Shown here in pieces: positions 51,843 to 61,346 of a stretch of DNA of 64,000 nt. The translations under genes were made by a program, and so were the position numbers. The notes beneath the pieces were generated by a model. It saw nothing but the letters and a program-made list of their open reading frames with translations, was not told the DNA's origin and searched no databases. This DNA comes from JAJRPT01 sp964465945. Its GTDB lineage: Bacteria > Bacteroidota > Ignavibacteria > Kapaibacteriales > UBA2268. The stretch's first letter is position 1; every line of letters starts with the position of its first letter. The DNA is taken from assembly GCA_964465945.1 (NCBI GenBank), contig CAYXMM010000014.1, forward strand, positions 11,003 to 75,002, given 5' to 3'.

Positions 51843-51874
51843 AAGGATTATCTTGAAAAAGGTAATCCTTTTTT
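51843..51874. terminator. Strong intrinsic terminator after HU
   Basis: AAGGATTATCTT (51843-51854), GAAA tetraloop, AAGGTAATCCTT (51859-51870), then TTTT. A 12-bp stem with one G-T pair and a run of T. It lies between the convergent HU and MarC genes and can act for HU; the A-rich opposite side is weaker. Confidence 0.9.
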
Positions 51875-52506
51875 CATTGTATCATATCTCTAATTACTGG
51901 TTTAAGTCCAGAAATTAAAAATTCAACTGCAATCACCATAACTATTAAACCCATCAACTTCATCATTATTTTTAAACCAGTTTCCCCTATAAATTTAGAA
52001 ATAGAAGATGCCGCCCAAAGTGATATGTATGTAATTACAAAAATGACAATTATCGTAGAAATTAATACAATTTTCATTAGCAACGTGTTCGCATCTTCCA
52101 TTAAGACTATTGAGTTTGTAATTGCTCCAGGACCAGCTAATATAGGTATAGCAAGAGGAGTTATAGATATATCAGAAACATATTCTTTAACCTCTTCATC
52201 AACCATTTTCATTCTAGCTATTCTCGCATTTAACATTTCCAAACCCATTAAAAAGAAGATTACTCCACCAACAATTCTAAAGCTATCAACTGAAATTCCA
52301 AAGAATTTAAACAAAAATTGTCCTGTAAATGCAAATGCTAATAACGTAAAAAATGCAACATATATTGCTTTTCGTGCTGTTTTTGCCCTTGATTTTTTAT
52401 CCAATGTTGTTGTCATAGTTAAAAACACTGGAACTATTCCAAGTGGATTTATCAATGAAAAATAAGATGTAAAACATAAAAGAGTAAAACCAGATAAATC
52501 GTACAT
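51874..52506 (-). CDS. MarC family (UPF0056) membrane protein
   Basis: 210 aa, six membrane spans. Family features: SLINPLGIVPVFLTMTTTL at the N-terminus, RIVGGVIFFLMGLEML in the middle and ITPLAIPILAGPGAITNSIVL, the best conserved block. Named after the E. coli marC gene once linked to multidrug resistance; that link was later withdrawn, and the true role is unknown. Single gene, convergent with HU. Confidence 0.93.
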   Translation of the reverse strand: MYDLSGFTLLCFTSYFSLINPLGIVPVFLTMTTTLDKKSRAKTARKAIYVAFFTLLAFAFTGQFLFKFFGISVDSFRIVGGVIFFLMGLEMLNARIARMKMVDEEVKEYVSDISITPLAIPILAGPGAITNSIVLMEDANTLLMKIVLISTIIVIFVITYISLWAASSISKFIGETGLKIMMKLMGLIVMVIAVEFLISGLKPVIRDMIQ

Positions 52507-52643
52507 TTTAGTAAATTTCGTATTTGTATAATTGCAAAATTATAAAAATTATAAAGGAGTAAAAAATAGATACTGATAGTATCATTGCACTTTTATAAAA
52601 TTTTTTATAAATTGCATTTATTTAAAAATTATATTTAAGACTA

Positions 52644-53366
52644 ATGTTAAAAATCAAAAGCACTTTTTATATACTTATTTTCATTTTACTAAATTTCAAC
52701 TTATTATGTTTAGCAGACAATATCACTACTGATAGACCAGACCAAAGCGAAGGTTCTTATGTTGTTCCTAAAAATGCTCTTCAAATTGAAAATGGGATAA
52801 CAATCGCGGACGAAGTGCTTCAGAATAATTTTCTTATGCGCTATGGTGTAACAAATTCGACAGAGTTACGCTTTTTGGCTGATGTTGGGAAATTTGGAAT
52901 TATAAAAGGTCTTACTCCAATTACATTAGGAATGAAACAACGACTATTTAATCAAACTGAAATTTTACCAGAAATTACATTTGTTGGATATATTACACTT
53001 AACAATGTAGCATTCAATAACCAAAAAAATTTCAATTTCACACCAATACCTTTTGAAGTAAAATTAGCACTCAACAAAGATTTAAGTGATAAATTCTCAA
53101 TGTTATTTAATATTGCTACTACAAATGGATTTAACAATTATAATCTAACATTAAGCTCCGGCTATACTTTAACAGATAAATTTACAGCATTTTTTGAAAT
53201 ATTCTCGAATGTAAGTAAAGACATATCAAATTATAATTTTGATTTAGGAGTTTTATATTTAATAACTCCAAAGCTGCAAATAGACTTAGCACTTGCAAAA
53301 TCATTTACTTCTGATGAAGATTTGTTATATACAACATTTGGTATTGCTTATGTTTTTAATGATTAA
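52644..53366 (+). CDS. Phenol_MetA_deg-type outer-membrane/transporter family protein
   Basis: 240 aa. Signal peptide at 1-25, then TDRPDQSEGSYVVPKNALQIENGI, the hallmark start of the PF13557-like family, followed by about ten amphipathic strands (FLMRYGVTNSTELRFLADVG, then LLYTTFGIAYVFND). Proteins of this kind are predicted beta-barrels in the outer membrane; the name comes from a phenol-degradation cluster, and the function is generally unknown. The DoxX gene follows 74 bp later. Confidence 0.8.
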   Translation: MLKIKSTFYILIFILLNFNLLCLADNITTDRPDQSEGSYVVPKNALQIENGITIADEVLQNNFLMRYGVTNSTELRFLADVGKFGIIKGLTPITLGMKQRLFNQTEILPEITFVGYITLNNVAFNNQKNFNFTPIPFEVKLALNKDLSDKFSMLFNIATTNGFNNYNLTLSSGYTLTDKFTAFFEIFSNVSKDISNYNFDLGVLYLITPKLQIDLALAKSFTSDEDLLYTTFGIAYVFND

Positions 53367-53440
53367 ATAATTTCTAACAATAAACGTTAAATAATACACC
53401 AAGATTTAAATTAATTAAATAAACTAATAATAGGTAAAAT

Positions 53441-53869
53441 ATGAACCAGTTAATAAACTTAATTACAAAAGATTGGAAAGATGGAAAAGATATTGGAACA
53501 TTCATCATTCGATTTATTTTCGGCTTTCTATTAATTTATGGTCATGGTTGGGATAAGTTAAATGTCATTTTATCCGGACAAGAAATTCAATTCTTGGACC
53601 CAATTGGTATAGGAATGCACCTATCATTTTTCTTAGCAATGTTTGCAGAAACAATATGCGCCTTATTAATAATTTTCGGATTATGCACAAGAATGGCTGC
53701 TATAATATTATCTATTAACTTTATTGTAATATTTATTTTTCACGCATTCACTGTTGGCGATAGTTTTGCTGTATTAGAACCAAGATACTTCTATTTATTC
53801 GCCTTTGTTGCTTTAATCTTCACAGGCGGAGGCAAATTCTCATTAGATAAAATGGTGTTTAAGAATTAA
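53441..53869 (+). CDS. DoxX family membrane protein
   Basis: 142 aa with four membrane spans. Typical marks are FIIRFIFGFLLIYGHGWDKL in the first helix, AMFAETICALLIIFGLCTRM in the second, and GDSFAVLEPRYFYLFAFVAL in the last. DoxX-like proteins are linked to quinone or thiosulfate redox chemistry, mostly without direct proof. A decayed relative of its last 50 codons survives at 59402-59554. Confidence 0.88.
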   Translation: MNQLINLITKDWKDGKDIGTFIIRFIFGFLLIYGHGWDKLNVILSGQEIQFLDPIGIGMHLSFFLAMFAETICALLIIFGLCTRMAAIILSINFIVIFIFHAFTVGDSFAVLEPRYFYLFAFVALIFTGGGKFSLDKMVFKN

Positions 53870-53902
53870 TAGTTAAAGTATATAGTTGTGAATTTAATTC
53901 GT

Positions 53903-55207
53903 TCATTTAACAATCTGACCTATAATTTTCATTAAATAGGTCTCATTAGTTTTTTGATTTAACTTTTCCGAAAGAATTAAATTATAAGATTGTATAGCTT
54001 TTAATTGAGCTTCCCTAAATTCAATTTGAGTTATTGCACCGGATAAAAGTTTTTCATGTGCTATACTTAGATTTTTTAGAGCTAACTCGTAGTTTTTAAT
54101 ATTAAAATTTAATACTTCTTTCGATTTGTTAATGCTTATCAATGTATTATTAATTTCTTTTTCTAAAAATGAAACCAACTCTTGTTTTGAAAGCTTGCTC
54201 ATTTCTAAATTAACTTGATTATTTTCAATTAAAGTATTATTTCTAAATCCTTCAAAAATATTCATTGAAAACGTTACACCATAATTAAACCCATTTGTTG
54301 TATTGCTTTTTAAGAATCCTGCTTGAGATTCAAGTGAACTATATGAATACCCGCCAAACAAACTAATTTTAGGATAATAATTAGATTTGAGCTTTTCAAT
54401 ATCTTTTTTACTTACTTCAATTCCAAGTTCAGCAAGTTTTAAATCAGTATTATTTTCAATTTGTAACATCAATTTAGATAAGTCAAAATTCTCATTCATC
54501 AAAAATAATGAATCAACAGGATTAAATTCTAATTTAATATCTCTACCTAAAACTTGATTAAAGTTTGTTTTTGACTTTATAAAATTATTATAAACTTCAA
54601 TTGAATCAGTAATATCTCTATTCATATCAACTTCTGCATTAATTAAATCCATTGCAGATGACTTTCCAACATCCTTTTTATCAGAAATTATTCTATATCT
54701 TTCTCTTGAAACCTGTAAATTATCACTACTCAAATTAATAGCATCTTTAAAAATAATTAATTCAGAATATCGTGTAATAATTTCTTGAATAAGATTCTCA
54801 ATTTCTCTTTTAAGCTTAAGCTTTTCAATATCATCACTTAATTTAAGTAAATCATAATCTATAAAAATCTCAAAACCATCAAAAATTGTCCACTGAGTTT
54901 TTAAAGAAGCATCTAATGAATTACTTGTTGCTCCACTTCTTTCAATTCTTCTCCCATCTACAAACTCCTGATTAACATTATTATTAGAATTGTTTTTATT
55001 TACATTTAAGTCAAGTGAAGGTAAAAAACCAGCTTTGGCAATAGCCATTGAATTTTCTGATTTTTTTACATTTAGTCGTTGTAAATTAACAGAAAAGTTA
55101 TTTTTGATACCTAATTGAATTGCATCTTCTAAAGTTAAATTTTCCTGAGAAATAATTAAGTTTAAAGAAAAGAAAAAAATTATAGCATATAAAAATATAT
55201 ATTTCAT
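53903..55207 (-). CDS. TolC-family outer-membrane efflux channel
   Basis: 434 aa. Signal peptide (first 20 residues), LTLEDAIQLGIKNNFSVNL opening motif, long alpha-helical repeats typical of the OEP family, and strand segments PKISLFGGYSYSSLESQ and NYGVTFSMNIFEGF. Forms the trimeric outer-membrane duct for the RND pump encoded just upstream. It overlaps the pump gene by 4 bp and is last in the three-gene operon. Drug or lipid substrate unknown. Confidence 0.93.
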   Translation of the reverse strand: MKYIFLYAIIFFFSLNLIISQENLTLEDAIQLGIKNNFSVNLQRLNVKKSENSMAIAKAGFLPSLDLNVNKNNSNNNVNQEFVDGRRIERSGATSNSLDASLKTQWTIFDGFEIFIDYDLLKLSDDIEKLKLKREIENLIQEIITRYSELIIFKDAINLSSDNLQVSRERYRIISDKKDVGKSSAMDLINAEVDMNRDITDSIEVYNNFIKSKTNFNQVLGRDIKLEFNPVDSLFLMNENFDLSKLMLQIENNTDLKLAELGIEVSKKDIEKLKSNYYPKISLFGGYSYSSLESQAGFLKSNTTNGFNYGVTFSMNIFEGFRNNTLIENNQVNLEMSKLSKQELVSFLEKEINNTLISINKSKEVLNFNIKNYELALKNLSIAHEKLLSGAITQIEFREAQLKAIQSYNLILSEKLNQKTNETYLMKIIGQIVK

Positions 55208-58200
55208 AATGCGAGTCCTTCATCAATTTGACTAGAAATTGACTTCTTATTTCCCGAAACAAAAGAATAAATAGCTGGAATTACATATAAAGTCAAACCA
55301 GTAGATAAAATTAATCCACCAACAACAGCAATCCCCATAGATTGACGGCTCCCTGACCCTTCACCCAATGCAAGTGCAATAGGTAAAGTTCCTAAAATTG
55401 TTGTCAGTGAAGTCATTAAGATAGGTCTTAATCTAAGTGCAGATGCTTCTTTTACTGCTTCCATAACACTTAACCCAGATTCCTTTTTTTGATTTGCAAA
55501 TTCTACAATCAAAATCCCATTTTTAGTTACAAGACCAATTAACATAATTTGACCTATTTGACTGAAAATATTAAAAGTTTGGTCAAAATACCATAAACTA
55601 ATAATAGCCCCAGAGATTGCCAATGGAACTGTAAACATAATAATAAATGGGTCTCTAAAACTCTCAAATTGTGCTGCTAAAACTAAATAAATCAATACTA
55701 ATGCAAGTAAAAATGTAAATAAAAGTGAAGAAGATGACTCAACAAAGTCCTTAGATGGTCCATCAAGAGCCGTATAAGTGCTTTCATCAAGATACTTCTT
55801 AGCTATTTGACTTATAACCTCAATACCTTCACCAATAGTTTTACCAGGTGCTAAACTCGCTGATACCGTAGCAGAAGTAAACCTATTAAACCTAAATAAT
55901 TGAGGGGGTGAGCTGTTTTCCGTAATTTTAACAACATTATCTAATTGTATTAATTCATTTCGATTATTTCTTACAAATAAAGACCTTACATCAATTGGAG
56001 ATGACCTATCTGGCTTAGTTAACTGACCAATTACTTGATATTGTTTACCATCCATAATAAAATAATCAAATCTCTGACCTGAAAAAGCCATTTGTAAAGT
56101 TTGAGAAATATCACTCACAGTTATTCCTAAATCCCTTGCTTTATTTCTATTTATTTCAACAATTAATTCCGGCTTATTAAATTTTAAATCAACATCTGAC
56201 ATTGCAAAAGTAGGATTAGACCTTACTTCCTGCAAGAATTTAGGTAATATCTTTTTTAATTTTTCAAGATTAGGTGCTTGAATAACAAATTGAACAGGTA
56301 ATCCTGACCTTGATGAGCCAATAGATTGCTCTTCAATAACAAAACTCCTTGCATTAGTTGCTTTATTTACCACGCCAAATAATTTTTTAGCAACCTCTGA
56401 TTGAGATAATTCACGTTCCTTTGGATTTTTAAGTTGTATCCTTAAGAAACTACTATTTACTGAACTTGCAGCTCCAAAACCAGGTGATGTAACGGCTAAA
56501 ATAGATTCCTGTTCTTTAACTTCATCTTCAACCATTCCGATTAAACTATTAACATAATTTTCCATATAATCATAAGTACTTCCTTCAGGTGCAGTTGACA
56601 TCACTCGAATTGAACTTCTATCTTCGATTGGCGACATTTCACTCGGAAGCTTCATTCCAAAGAAATAAATCACTATAAAAGTTAATAGAATAATAGGGAA
56701 GACCATCCATCTTCTTTTAAGAAATGCATTTAATGTGTATGTGTAGAAATTATTAAGCTTTTCAAAAAATGGTTCTGTCATTAAATAAAACTTAGAATGA
56801 CCAGTATTTTTTAAAAACCTTGAAGATAACATTGGTGTTAATGTTAAAGCAATGAAAGCCGAAATAATCACAGAGCCAGCAATTACAATTCCAAATTCAC
56901 GAAATAATCTGCCCGTAATACCTTGTAAAAACATCACTGGTAAGAACACAGCAGCCAATGCAATAGTAGTAGCAATTACAGCAAAAAATATTTCAGAAGC
57001 TCCTTCTAAACCTGCTTTCATTGGGCTAAGCCCTTCTTCAATTTTCTTGTAAATATTCTCAAGCACAACTATTGCATCATCCACAACAAGCCCAATAGCA
57101 AGAACAATACCTAATAAGGTTAACACATTTATACTAAAATCAAACAAATACATAATAAAAAATGCACCAACTAATGATATAGGAATAACTACAACAGGGA
57201 TAATTGTGGATCTAAAATCTCTCAAAAACGCATAAATAATAATAATAACAAGGAAAAAAGCAATATAAATTGTTTCTTCTACTTCTTTAATAGATGACCT
57301 AATAAATTTTGTTGTGTCAAATCCAACTTGAAGTTCGATTCCTTTCGGTATATCCTTTTTAATTTGTTCAACACGTTTATAAAATTCATCAACTATAGCT
57401 ATATTATTTGCACCAGGTTGTGGAATAAGAACCACGCCAACCATTGGAGTATGATTCATTTTTAATAATGTTCTTTCATTTTCAGGAAAAAGTTCAGCAA
57501 ATCCAACATCTTGAAATCTAATTACTTTTCCATCAACTTCCTTAATTATAAGCTTATTAAATTCATCAACATTTTTTAACCTACCAAGTGTTCTTATTGT
57601 AAGTTCAGTGTTTTGTCCTTCAATACGCCCAGCAGGCAATTCTATGTTTTCTTTAAGAAGTATATTTCTAACATCAATAGGAGTAACATCAAAAGCAACG
57701 AGTTTTTTTGGATCCATCCAGAGACGCATAGAATATTTCTTTTCACCCCAAATTCTAACTTCACTCACACCAGGTATTGTTTGTAATCTCTCTTTAAATA
57801 CATTGTCAGCTATTGCCGAAATCTCTAATAAACTACTTTTCTTACTTTTAATTGCAAGCATTACAATAGGTTGAGCATCTGCATCTGATTTTGAAACAAT
57901 AGGAGGGTCAGCATCTGGCGGTAAAGACTTCTGTGCCCTGGAAACCCTATCACGAACATCATTTGCTGCATTATCTAAATCCATATCAACATCAAACTCA
58001 ACTGTAATTGTGCTTCGTCCGTCACGACTAACTGATTTAAGTGATTTGATACCAGCAATTCCATTTATTGACTCTTCTAAAGGTTCTGTAATTTGCGTTT
58101 CCATTACATCTGCATTCGCACCAATGTAAGATGTACTTACAGTAATAATAGGACTATCAACATTAGGAAATTCTCTTATACCTAAGGATGTAAATCCAAT

Positions 58201-58278
58201 AATTCCAAATAAAACAATAACAATTGACATTACAACCGCTAAGACAGGTCGCTTAATACTTAGAGAGGATAAACTCAT
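55204..58278 (-). CDS. RND efflux transporter, HAE1 type (AcrB/MexB-like)
   Basis: 1024 aa, usual length about 1030. Twelve spans and two large periplasmic loops. It starts with SIKRPVLAVVMSIVIVLFG and carries the proton-relay pair in AIGLVVDDAIVVLENI (Asp400-Asp401, equivalent to Asp407/408 of AcrB). VFLPVMFLQGITGRLFREF and LIGLVTKNGILIVEFAN, with the relay Lys, are also visible. Exports hydrophobic compounds using proton motive force, together with the adaptor upstream and the TolC-type protein downstream. Confidence 0.96.
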   Translation of the reverse strand: MSLSSLSIKRPVLAVVMSIVIVLFGIIGFTSLGIREFPNVDSPIITVSTSYIGANADVMETQITEPLEESINGIAGIKSLKSVSRDGRSTITVEFDVDMDLDNAANDVRDRVSRAQKSLPPDADPPIVSKSDADAQPIVMLAIKSKKSSLLEISAIADNVFKERLQTIPGVSEVRIWGEKKYSMRLWMDPKKLVAFDVTPIDVRNILLKENIELPAGRIEGQNTELTIRTLGRLKNVDEFNKLIIKEVDGKVIRFQDVGFAELFPENERTLLKMNHTPMVGVVLIPQPGANNIAIVDEFYKRVEQIKKDIPKGIELQVGFDTTKFIRSSIKEVEETIYIAFFLVIIIIYAFLRDFRSTIIPVVVIPISLVGAFFIMYLFDFSINVLTLLGIVLAIGLVVDDAIVVLENIYKKIEEGLSPMKAGLEGASEIFFAVIATTIALAAVFLPVMFLQGITGRLFREFGIVIAGSVIISAFIALTLTPMLSSRFLKNTGHSKFYLMTEPFFEKLNNFYTYTLNAFLKRRWMVFPIILLTFIVIYFFGMKLPSEMSPIEDRSSIRVMSTAPEGSTYDYMENYVNSLIGMVEDEVKEQESILAVTSPGFGAASSVNSSFLRIQLKNPKERELSQSEVAKKLFGVVNKATNARSFVIEEQSIGSSRSGLPVQFVIQAPNLEKLKKILPKFLQEVRSNPTFAMSDVDLKFNKPELIVEINRNKARDLGITVSDISQTLQMAFSGQRFDYFIMDGKQYQVIGQLTKPDRSSPIDVRSLFVRNNRNELIQLDNVVKITENSSPPQLFRFNRFTSATVSASLAPGKTIGEGIEVISQIAKKYLDESTYTALDGPSKDFVESSSSLLFTFLLALVLIYLVLAAQFESFRDPFIIMFTVPLAISGAIISLWYFDQTFNIFSQIGQIMLIGLVTKNGILIVEFANQKKESGLSVMEAVKEASALRLRPILMTSLTTILGTLPIALALGEGSGSRQSMGIAVVGGLILSTGLTLYVIPAIYSFVSGNKKSISSQIDEGLAL

Positions 58279-59348
58279 TTGCTCTCCAAAATATCAATTT
58301 TAACATCCATATTTGGTCTAAGTTGAATAATTCCAGATACAATAACAGTATCTTCAATATTTAGACCTTCTACAATTTCAATTTCAGAAATTGTTCTTGT
58401 TCCGGTTTTAACTTTTACTGGAACCGCTTTACCATTTTTATATAAAAACACTTTCTCTGATTCAAGGTCTGGTATAAGTGCTTGTGTTGGAATCATAATC
58501 CTACTTTCAGAACCACCAAAATTTAATTGAACTTCTGCAAAAGAGCCAGGCATTATTTTATTTCCTATATTTTGAAAACTTGCTCTAACCATAACTGACC
58601 TAGTCATTGGATCAATCTCTGGACTTATTGCATAAATTGTTGCTTCATAAATATCTACATTTGGAGGTAAAGTAAAAGTAACTTTATCGCCTAATTTTAC
58701 TTGATTATAATACTTCTGAGGGAAAGAAAACTCAAGTTTCAGATTATCTACTTTATAAATTGAAGTTACTACATTATTTGTAGTTAAAAAAGAACCAACA
58801 CTAACATTTCTAAGCCCTGCAATGCCTGAAAAAGGCGACTTAATCTCGGTTTTTACTAAATTAGCAGTTAAATATTCAACTTCTGCCTTTTGAGTATTCA
58901 AGTCATTAAGAGCAATATCATAATCTTCCTGACTAATACCATCTTTTGCGAGCAAAGTTCTTTGTCTTTTTTCAATAATAGCCAAAAAATCAAGTTTCTC
59001 TTTAGCTTTCTTCAACTGAGCCTTTAAGTCATCAGATTTAATACTTACTAATAATTGACCCTTAGAGACGGGTTTTCCTTCTAAAAAATTAATACTAACA
59101 ATCTTACCATTAATTTCAGATTTAATTTCAACAGATTCATCAGCCAATAAAGTTCCATTTACATTAATTTTTTCAGCGAAATTAATTGGTTTTACCACCA
59201 CACCATCAACTGACAACGCGGTATTTGGCTTATTTGATAAGCTAACATCTTCTTTAGAACTATCTTTATATAACTTTTGGACTATTAAAAAAATAAGAAT
59301 AAACGAAATGATTAATATAATTGAAGTGTAACGAACGCTTTTTTTCAT
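58275..59348 (-). CDS. RND efflux periplasmic adaptor (membrane fusion protein)
   Basis: 357 aa. One N-terminal membrane span (about 7-25). Lipoyl-like halves DESVEIKSEINGKIVSINF and AGLRNVSVGSFL flank a coiled-coil hairpin (about 115-165). Next comes the beta-barrel domain (DKVTFTLPPNVDIYEATIYA) and a membrane-proximal domain that ends DVKIDILESK. Links the inner-membrane pump to the outer-membrane duct. Gene order adaptor-pump-TolC with 4-bp overlaps is the classic tripartite operon. Confidence 0.94.
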   Translation of the reverse strand: MKKSVRYTSIILIISFILIFLIVQKLYKDSSKEDVSLSNKPNTALSVDGVVVKPINFAEKINVNGTLLADESVEIKSEINGKIVSINFLEGKPVSKGQLLVSIKSDDLKAQLKKAKEKLDFLAIIEKRQRTLLAKDGISQEDYDIALNDLNTQKAEVEYLTANLVKTEIKSPFSGIAGLRNVSVGSFLTTNNVVTSIYKVDNLKLEFSFPQKYYNQVKLGDKVTFTLPPNVDIYEATIYAISPEIDPMTRSVMVRASFQNIGNKIMPGSFAEVQLNFGGSESRIMIPTQALIPDLESEKVFLYKNGKAVPVKVKTGTRTISEIEIVEGLNIEDTVIVSGIIQLRPNMDVKIDILESK

Positions 59349-59401
59349 AAATAACTTAAACTGTCTTAATAAAAGAGTAGCAACGATTTTTGTCGTAAAA
59401 T

Positions 59402-59554
59402 ATTATATTTTTATTTTATGCTTTTATAATAGCAGATGGATTTGCCGTATTAGAGCCATAATATTTTTACGTATTTGCTTTTATATCATTAATTTTCGCA
59501 GATGCAGGCAAGTTTTCTTTAGACAATATGTTATTCTTAAGAAGGATTAAATGA
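59402..59554 (+). pseudogene. Remnant of a second DoxX gene (3' end only)
   Basis: Translation in this frame gives FAVLEP, a TAA stop at 59459-59461, then YFYVFAF and a run reading ADAGKFSLDNMLF. This aligns residue for residue with the last 50 residues of the intact DoxX protein at 53441 (FAVLEPRYFYLFAF, then GGGKFSLDKMVF). The stop replaces an Arg codon, and no 5' part of the gene is found. A dead duplicate whose front was lost, probably when the RND operon region was rearranged. Similarity may extend a few bases upstream. Confidence 0.75.
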
Positions 59555-59560
59555 AATTAA

Positions 59561-59599
59561 AATAAAGTGGCATCTTAAAATTAAGAATGCCACTTTATT
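59561..59599. terminator. Strong terminator downstream of the tyrosine phenol-lyase gene
   Basis: AATAAAGTGGCAT (59561-59573) pairs perfectly with ATGCCACTTTATT (59587-59599), and the inner CTTAA-AA-TTAAG adds five more pairs with one unpaired base. In the - direction it is followed by T-rich sequence. It ends the gene at 59606. Confidence 0.9.
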
Positions 59600-59605
59600 A
59601 ATATT

Positions 59606-60991
59606 CTATTTCAAAGGTTCAAATCTTGCTTGAAAGAATCGCAAATACTTTGGTTCATAAATCATTTCAAGACCTTTTGCCTCATTTCGCTTCTCATATA
59701 AATTCTTAACAGCCCAAACTACAACATCTAAATGTGACTGAGTATAAACTCTACGTGGTAAAGTTAAACGAACAAGCTCTAGGTCTGGATAATGATGGTC
59801 GCCAGTTACTATATTCCTACCAGCAGAAACTATACCCCGTTCCATTGCCCTCACACCACTTTCAATATATAAATCTGCCGCTAATTTTTGAGCAGGGAAT
59901 TGAAGTTGTGGAATATGCTTGTAGAACCTCTTTGCATCTAAGAACACCGCATGGCTACCTATTGGTTCCACAATTGGAATACCAGCTTCAAGCAACTTAT
60001 CACCAAGATATTTAACTTGTTGACAGCGATGTTCAATGTAATCAAATTTGACACATTCTTCCATTCCACGAGCCATCGCTTCCATATCCCGTCCAGCCAA
60101 ACCGCCGTAAGTATGAAGCCCTTCATATACTACCACCATATTACGGAGTTCTTCAAAATGCTCATCATCATTTACTGCAATAAAACCTCCAATATTTACA
60201 AGTAGATCTTTTTTTCCACTCATAGTGGCACCATCAGTATAGGAACAAAACTCAAACAATATTTCTTCAATTGATTTATTTTCATATCCTACTTCTTTAG
60301 TTTTTATAAAATAGGCATTCTCAACGCAACGTGTTGCATCTAAAAATATCTTTATTCCATATTTATTTGTTAATGTTCTAAGTTCCTTAATATTTTGCAT
60401 TGAAACTGGTTGCCCACCAGCCATATTAACTGTTCCAGCTACACAAATATAAGGTATTTTATCAGCACCAACTTTGTCGATTAACAATTGAACTTTATCC
60501 AAATCAACATTCCCTTTAAATGGAAACTTATCAGTTGTGGAATAAGCTGAGTCAACTATAACATCAACGAAAGTTGCACCAGCCGCTTCCTGATGATAAC
60601 GAGTGGTTGTAAAATACATATTTCCCGGAACATAATCACCTTTTTTAATAAGCGTTTGCGAAAGTAAATTCTCAGCACCTCGACCTTGATGAGTAGGCAC
60701 TAAATGTTTGAAACCATAATACTTTCTAACATTTGCCTCTAAGTAATAATAATTTTTACTTCCAGCGTAAGCTTCATCGCCAAGCATCATTCCAGCCCAT
60801 TGATAATCACTCATAGCATTAGTACCACTATCTGTAAGTAAATCAATATAGACATCATCTGAGTGGAGCAAAAATGTATTATAACCGGCTTCTCTAATTT
60901 TATCTAATCTATATTTGCGGTCAGTTGTTTTTAACGGTTCAACCATCTTAATTTTATATGGTTCAGCCAAAGGCATTATTGATTCGGACAT
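59606..60991 (-). CDS. tpl: Tyrosine phenol-lyase (tryptophanase family)
   Basis: 461 aa, PLP enzyme that splits L-tyrosine into phenol, pyruvate and ammonia. PLP lysine is in MSGKKDLLVNIGG (about 260-261). Key positions match tyrosine phenol-lyase, not tryptophanase: GNMYFTTTRYHQE (Thr128, where tryptophanases have an Asp-Thr-Thr run), VRAMERGIVSAGRN (Arg385, Ile in E. coli TnaA) and LRFFQARF (Phe452, His in TnaA). Overall it follows the Citrobacter enzyme closely from MSDYQWAGMMLGDEAYAG onward. AAAAGGA precedes the ATG. Automatic annotation would probably call it tryptophanase. Standalone gene with its own terminator. Confidence 0.85.
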   Translation of the reverse strand: MSESIMPLAEPYKIKMVEPLKTTDRKYRLDKIREAGYNTFLLHSDDVYIDLLTDSGTNAMSDYQWAGMMLGDEAYAGSKNYYYLEANVRKYYGFKHLVPTHQGRGAENLLSQTLIKKGDYVPGNMYFTTTRYHQEAAGATFVDVIVDSAYSTTDKFPFKGNVDLDKVQLLIDKVGADKIPYICVAGTVNMAGGQPVSMQNIKELRTLTNKYGIKIFLDATRCVENAYFIKTKEVGYENKSIEEILFEFCSYTDGATMSGKKDLLVNIGGFIAVNDDEHFEELRNMVVVYEGLHTYGGLAGRDMEAMARGMEECVKFDYIEHRCQQVKYLGDKLLEAGIPIVEPIGSHAVFLDAKRFYKHIPQLQFPAQKLAADLYIESGVRAMERGIVSAGRNIVTGDHHYPDLELVRLTLPRRVYTQSHLDVVVWAVKNLYEKRNEAKGLEMIYEPKYLRFFQARFEPLK

Positions 60992-61346
60992 AATTTTTCC
61001 TTTTATTTTTAATAATTTTAGTAATTAATGAGATGAAAGTTAAGAAAATTAACGATTTTCTAAAGTTGCGAGGGATACCCAAGTGATGTAAATAATATGA
61101 TTGAGATTAAAATATTCAATACAAAATTTTGTTAAGTTTGATAAAATAGTCTTTTGTCTTAAATTATAATTAACAATAACAAAATTGTCAAAAATAATTT
61201 CCAAAGATATGAATTAAATTCATAAATAAAAAATAAATATGTATATGAATTTTATAGGGTTATTGTTGTTATAATAGTTCTAAAACACAATTATTTAACG
61301 CTTATATTTATAAGCAATTTGTAACAATTACCATTAGTTGCATTTC
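60992..61346. other. 355-bp intergenic region upstream of the tpl gene
   Basis: Holds the upstream control region of the tpl gene (- strand) and the 3' flank of the T9SS cargo gene at 61347. TATCTTTG on the - strand (61202-61209) fits a -7 element but lies about 210 bases before the start, with no clear -33. I see no leader peptide, riboswitch or hairpin of note. Confidence 0.35.

Noticed and set aside
59606..60991. Calling this gene tryptophanase (tnaA)
   Set aside because: Thr128, Arg385 and Phe452 and the whole N-terminal half follow tyrosine phenol-lyase; the tryptophanase residues at these positions are absent.
60992..61346. A TnaC-like leader peptide upstream of the tpl gene
   Set aside because: No short frame with a Trp or Tyr and ribosome site is visible, and the enzyme does not appear to be a tryptophanase.
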